DNA from: a bacterium
GTDB lineage: Bacteria > UBA9089 > JASEGY01
Direction of reading: 5' to 3'
Assembly: GCA_030019105.1 (NCBI GenBank)
Contig: JASEGY010000218.1
Coordinates: 1-6,374, forward strand
DNA: 6,374 bases
Every line of letters starts with the position of its first letter. The stretch's first letter is position 1. Shown piece by piece: positions 4,826-6,374 of this stretch. The notes under the pieces are model-generated. The model ran no database searches. It was not told the DNA's origin and saw nothing but the letters and a program-made list of their open reading frames with translations. Made by a program: the position numbers and the translations under genes.

Positions 4826-6374
4826 ATGAAAAAGCTGATGTTAAGTCTAACTGTAGGGAGCATGGTTATGCTCTTAACCGGCTTGAGTGGCTGCGGAAAG
4901 GGACAAAACCCCGTGGGGGGGGGGTAGATGATTCGGTTCAGAAGAAAGAGGTTTTGCTAAATGAGGCCGGATATGATTACTCCGAGATTAGACAACTGAT
5001 TATTGATGAGGTCAAAAAAAGCTCACTTGCTCGGATAGAGGGGATGATGATGGCCCCGGTCTCAGCAGATGATATCTACTTTGCCTTGAGTAAGATAGAT
5101 ACTGTGGTGGATACCGACGGGCTTCACGGGTATATCAAATACGCCTTTGTCTACAAAGAAGGGCTGGTTAATCCTCCGGTCAGGACGTGGGAAGGAACGA
5201 TCAGGTTTGATTACGAATGGATAGATGTCGCGCCCAAAAGCTGGCAGGAAACCGGATATGAACTCGATACCCAGGTAGCGAGCACAGGAAAAATAACAGG
5301 GGTGGTTAAGAACGAGATCACAGGCGAGCCTATGGAAAGGGTGTCTGTCTATGGTGAAGATGCCACTCAGAATCCGGTGCTCAGAACCATGGCAGCCAGC
5401 ACAGATACCGAAGGCAGGTATCTGATTGAGGATGCTTTGATGGGGACATATACTCTCTTTGGAATGGCCGATGGCTTTCAGATTGGTTCCCTCTCAGGGG
5501 TATCAGTTACCGAAGGAGATACAACAGCCGTTTCGGATTTGCTCCTTTTACCTATCGGGAGTGAAGGCCCTGCAGGTGAGAATCCAAATTCCCCGGGTGA
5601 GATTACCGGAAGGGTAGTGAATACGCCGGGTGCTCCTGTGCCTGGGGTAACTGTCTACCTTGTCGGGAGTGACAGCGCAGAGACGCCGGTTCCAGTGGCA
5701 AAGACGGATGGAAATGGTAATTATACCCTAACCACTGTACCGGCCGGAGATTATATCGTGAAGGCTAGAATTGAAGGGATCGAAGGATCAACTACGGTTA
5801 GCCTTACTACGGGCGAGACAGTTAATGCTCCGGATATTGTCCTTTCCAATACTCCCCCGGTTATTTCCAGTCTGAGTTCAGACTCAGCTACAGTCTATCC
5901 TGGTGAACAGGTAACCTTCCGGGTTAGCGCCGGCGATGGGGATGGGGATGACCTTTACTATTACTGGACGAGTAACGATCACACGGACAGGCTCTCGCTT
6001 TCCTTTGACCCGACAGTGGTCTGGACAGCCTCGGATTCTCCCGGAGTCTACACCATAACCGTCAGAGTTAGTGATAAGAAAGGCGGAAGCGCTACCAAGA
6101 GTTTAGATATTGAGGTAGTAGCATCTGGTGGGTCTGGTGGGCCAACGGCCTCGCTGCTGGAAGACACCTTCGACGGTACGAGCCTTGACACTGATAAGTG
6201 GTCCAACGAGGGCAATGGAGGGTCTCTCTCCCAGGATGGGTATGTTTCGCTAACAACATCCTTCTATAAATGGCATTCGCTCATCTCCCGGGACAATTTT
6301 CCAGCAGAGGGAAGGTATATCATAGCGCGGCCTCTGGCCGCAACCAAACCAATTTTGGATTGCAGATTGCGGAT
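4826..6374 (+). CDS. Multi-domain surface lipoprotein, frameshifted and 3' partial
   Basis: The ATG opens a classic lipoprotein signal peptide: MKK, a hydrophobic core, then lipobox LSGC with the lipidated Cys at residue 23 (4892-4894). Gly follows rather than Asp, favouring the outer membrane if E. coli rules apply. The frame stops at TAG (4925-4927) after a ten-G run. The continuation lies in the -1 frame from GTA (4924) onward, as if one G were missing. Rejoined numbering gives: about 35-150, unrecognised domain; 155-240, carboxypeptidase-regulatory-like beta domain (GKITGVV...TDTEGRYLIEDA); 258-340, a second one (GEITGRVV...TDGNGNYTLTTVPAGDY); 343-432, PKD or cadherin-like domain (NTPPVISSL, AGDGDGDDLYYYW, GVYTITVRVSD); 433-443, Gly/Ser linker; from 446, a LamG/concanavalin-like domain (DTFDGTSLDTDKW). 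A second -1 lesion seems to lie near 6322-6342, and the gene runs off the window. Likely role: surface adhesion or carbohydrate binding. In the shifted frame, ATGs at 5044-5052 could restart translation but without secretion. Whether this is a pseudogene, a switched gene or a sequence error is unresolved. Confidence 0.8.
4915..4924 (+). repeat. Homopolymer of ten G at a reading-frame break
   Basis: Ten consecutive G follow CCCCGT 21 bases after the lipobox Cys codon. In the initiator frame they read GTG GGG GGG GGG TAG, which ends the protein. One more G (or two fewer) would join the signal peptide to the long downstream frame as V-G-G-G-V-D-D. A -1 slip of the ribosome or polymerase on the run would have the same effect. 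Long G tracts are known phase-variation sites and also known sequencing-error sites. Confidence 0.85.
6322..6342 (+). other. Apparent second -1 frameshift in the lipoprotein gene
   Basis: Up to about 6321 the lipoprotein frame reads FPAEGRYII, as expected in a LamG/concanavalin-like domain. Staying in frame then gives ARPLAATKPILDCRLR, which is unconvincing. The frame starting at 6327 reads AASGRNQTNFGLQIAD to the window end, which fits the usual strand pattern of such domains (GRNQ-x-NFGLQ). One base seems to be missing around ATAGCGCGG. There is no homopolymer here, so a simple slippage switch is unlikely; sequencing error or gene decay is favoured. Only 24 codons remain, so the call is tentative. 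Confidence 0.5.

Noticed and set aside
4624..4863. Minus-strand 79-codon open frame across the spacer and lipoprotein start
   Set aside because: It has no Shine-Dalgarno site, it overlaps antisense to a well-supported signal peptide and SD, and the translation shows no recognised domain.
1..6374. CRISPR arrays, tRNA or rRNA genes
   Set aside because: No regularly spaced repeats, tRNA cloverleaf or conserved rRNA segments were seen on reading through either strand.

Overview
The window looks like bacterial chromosome from a Gram-negative-type organism. It has good Shine-Dalgarno sites, sigma70-type promoters and a lipoprotein signal peptide without the Asp+2 that retains lipoproteins in the E. 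coli inner membrane. Base composition is mixed: sampled lines give about 45% GC in the first gene, 24-43% in the second and about 55% in the third (hand counts of short stretches). The domain styles (TPR-tailed glycosyltransferase, a fused multi-domain glycan enzyme, and a lipoprotein with carboxypeptidase-regulatory-like, PKD-like and LamG-like modules) resemble uncultured, metagenome-assembled lineages. I cannot name a taxon from the sequence.

Layout. Positions 90-1502 (minus strand) encode a GT4 glycosyltransferase with a C-terminal TPR-like tail. A 187-base divergent intergenic region (1503-1689) holds two back-to-back sigma70-like promoters. Positions 1690-4401 (plus strand) encode a 903-residue fusion: Maf-type N-terminal Rossmann domain, class I SAM methyltransferase, GT2 glycosyltransferase, TPR-like helical spacer, and a second class I methyltransferase. 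A 424-base non-coding stretch (4402-4825) follows and carries a REP-like palindromic element near 4480-4560. From 4826 to the window end there is a multi-domain surface lipoprotein gene, incomplete at its 3' side. It is broken by a -1 shift at a run of ten G and appears to shift again near 6322-6342.

How they may work together. The first two genes share a promoter region and both join sugar transfer to TPR-like helices, so they probably act in the same job: building and methylating a surface or flagellar glycan, or glycosylating a protein. The Maf-type domain points toward protein (flagellin or S-layer) glycosylation but does not prove it. The lipoprotein gene is separated by a repeat-bearing spacer and has its own strong ribosome binding site, so it is probably an independent unit.

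The two most notable observations are the composite five-domain enzyme and the poly-G tract. The tract could be a phase-variation or frameshifting switch. A sequencing or assembly deletion, or gene decay, explains it at least as well, because the same gene carries a second apparent -1 lesion.
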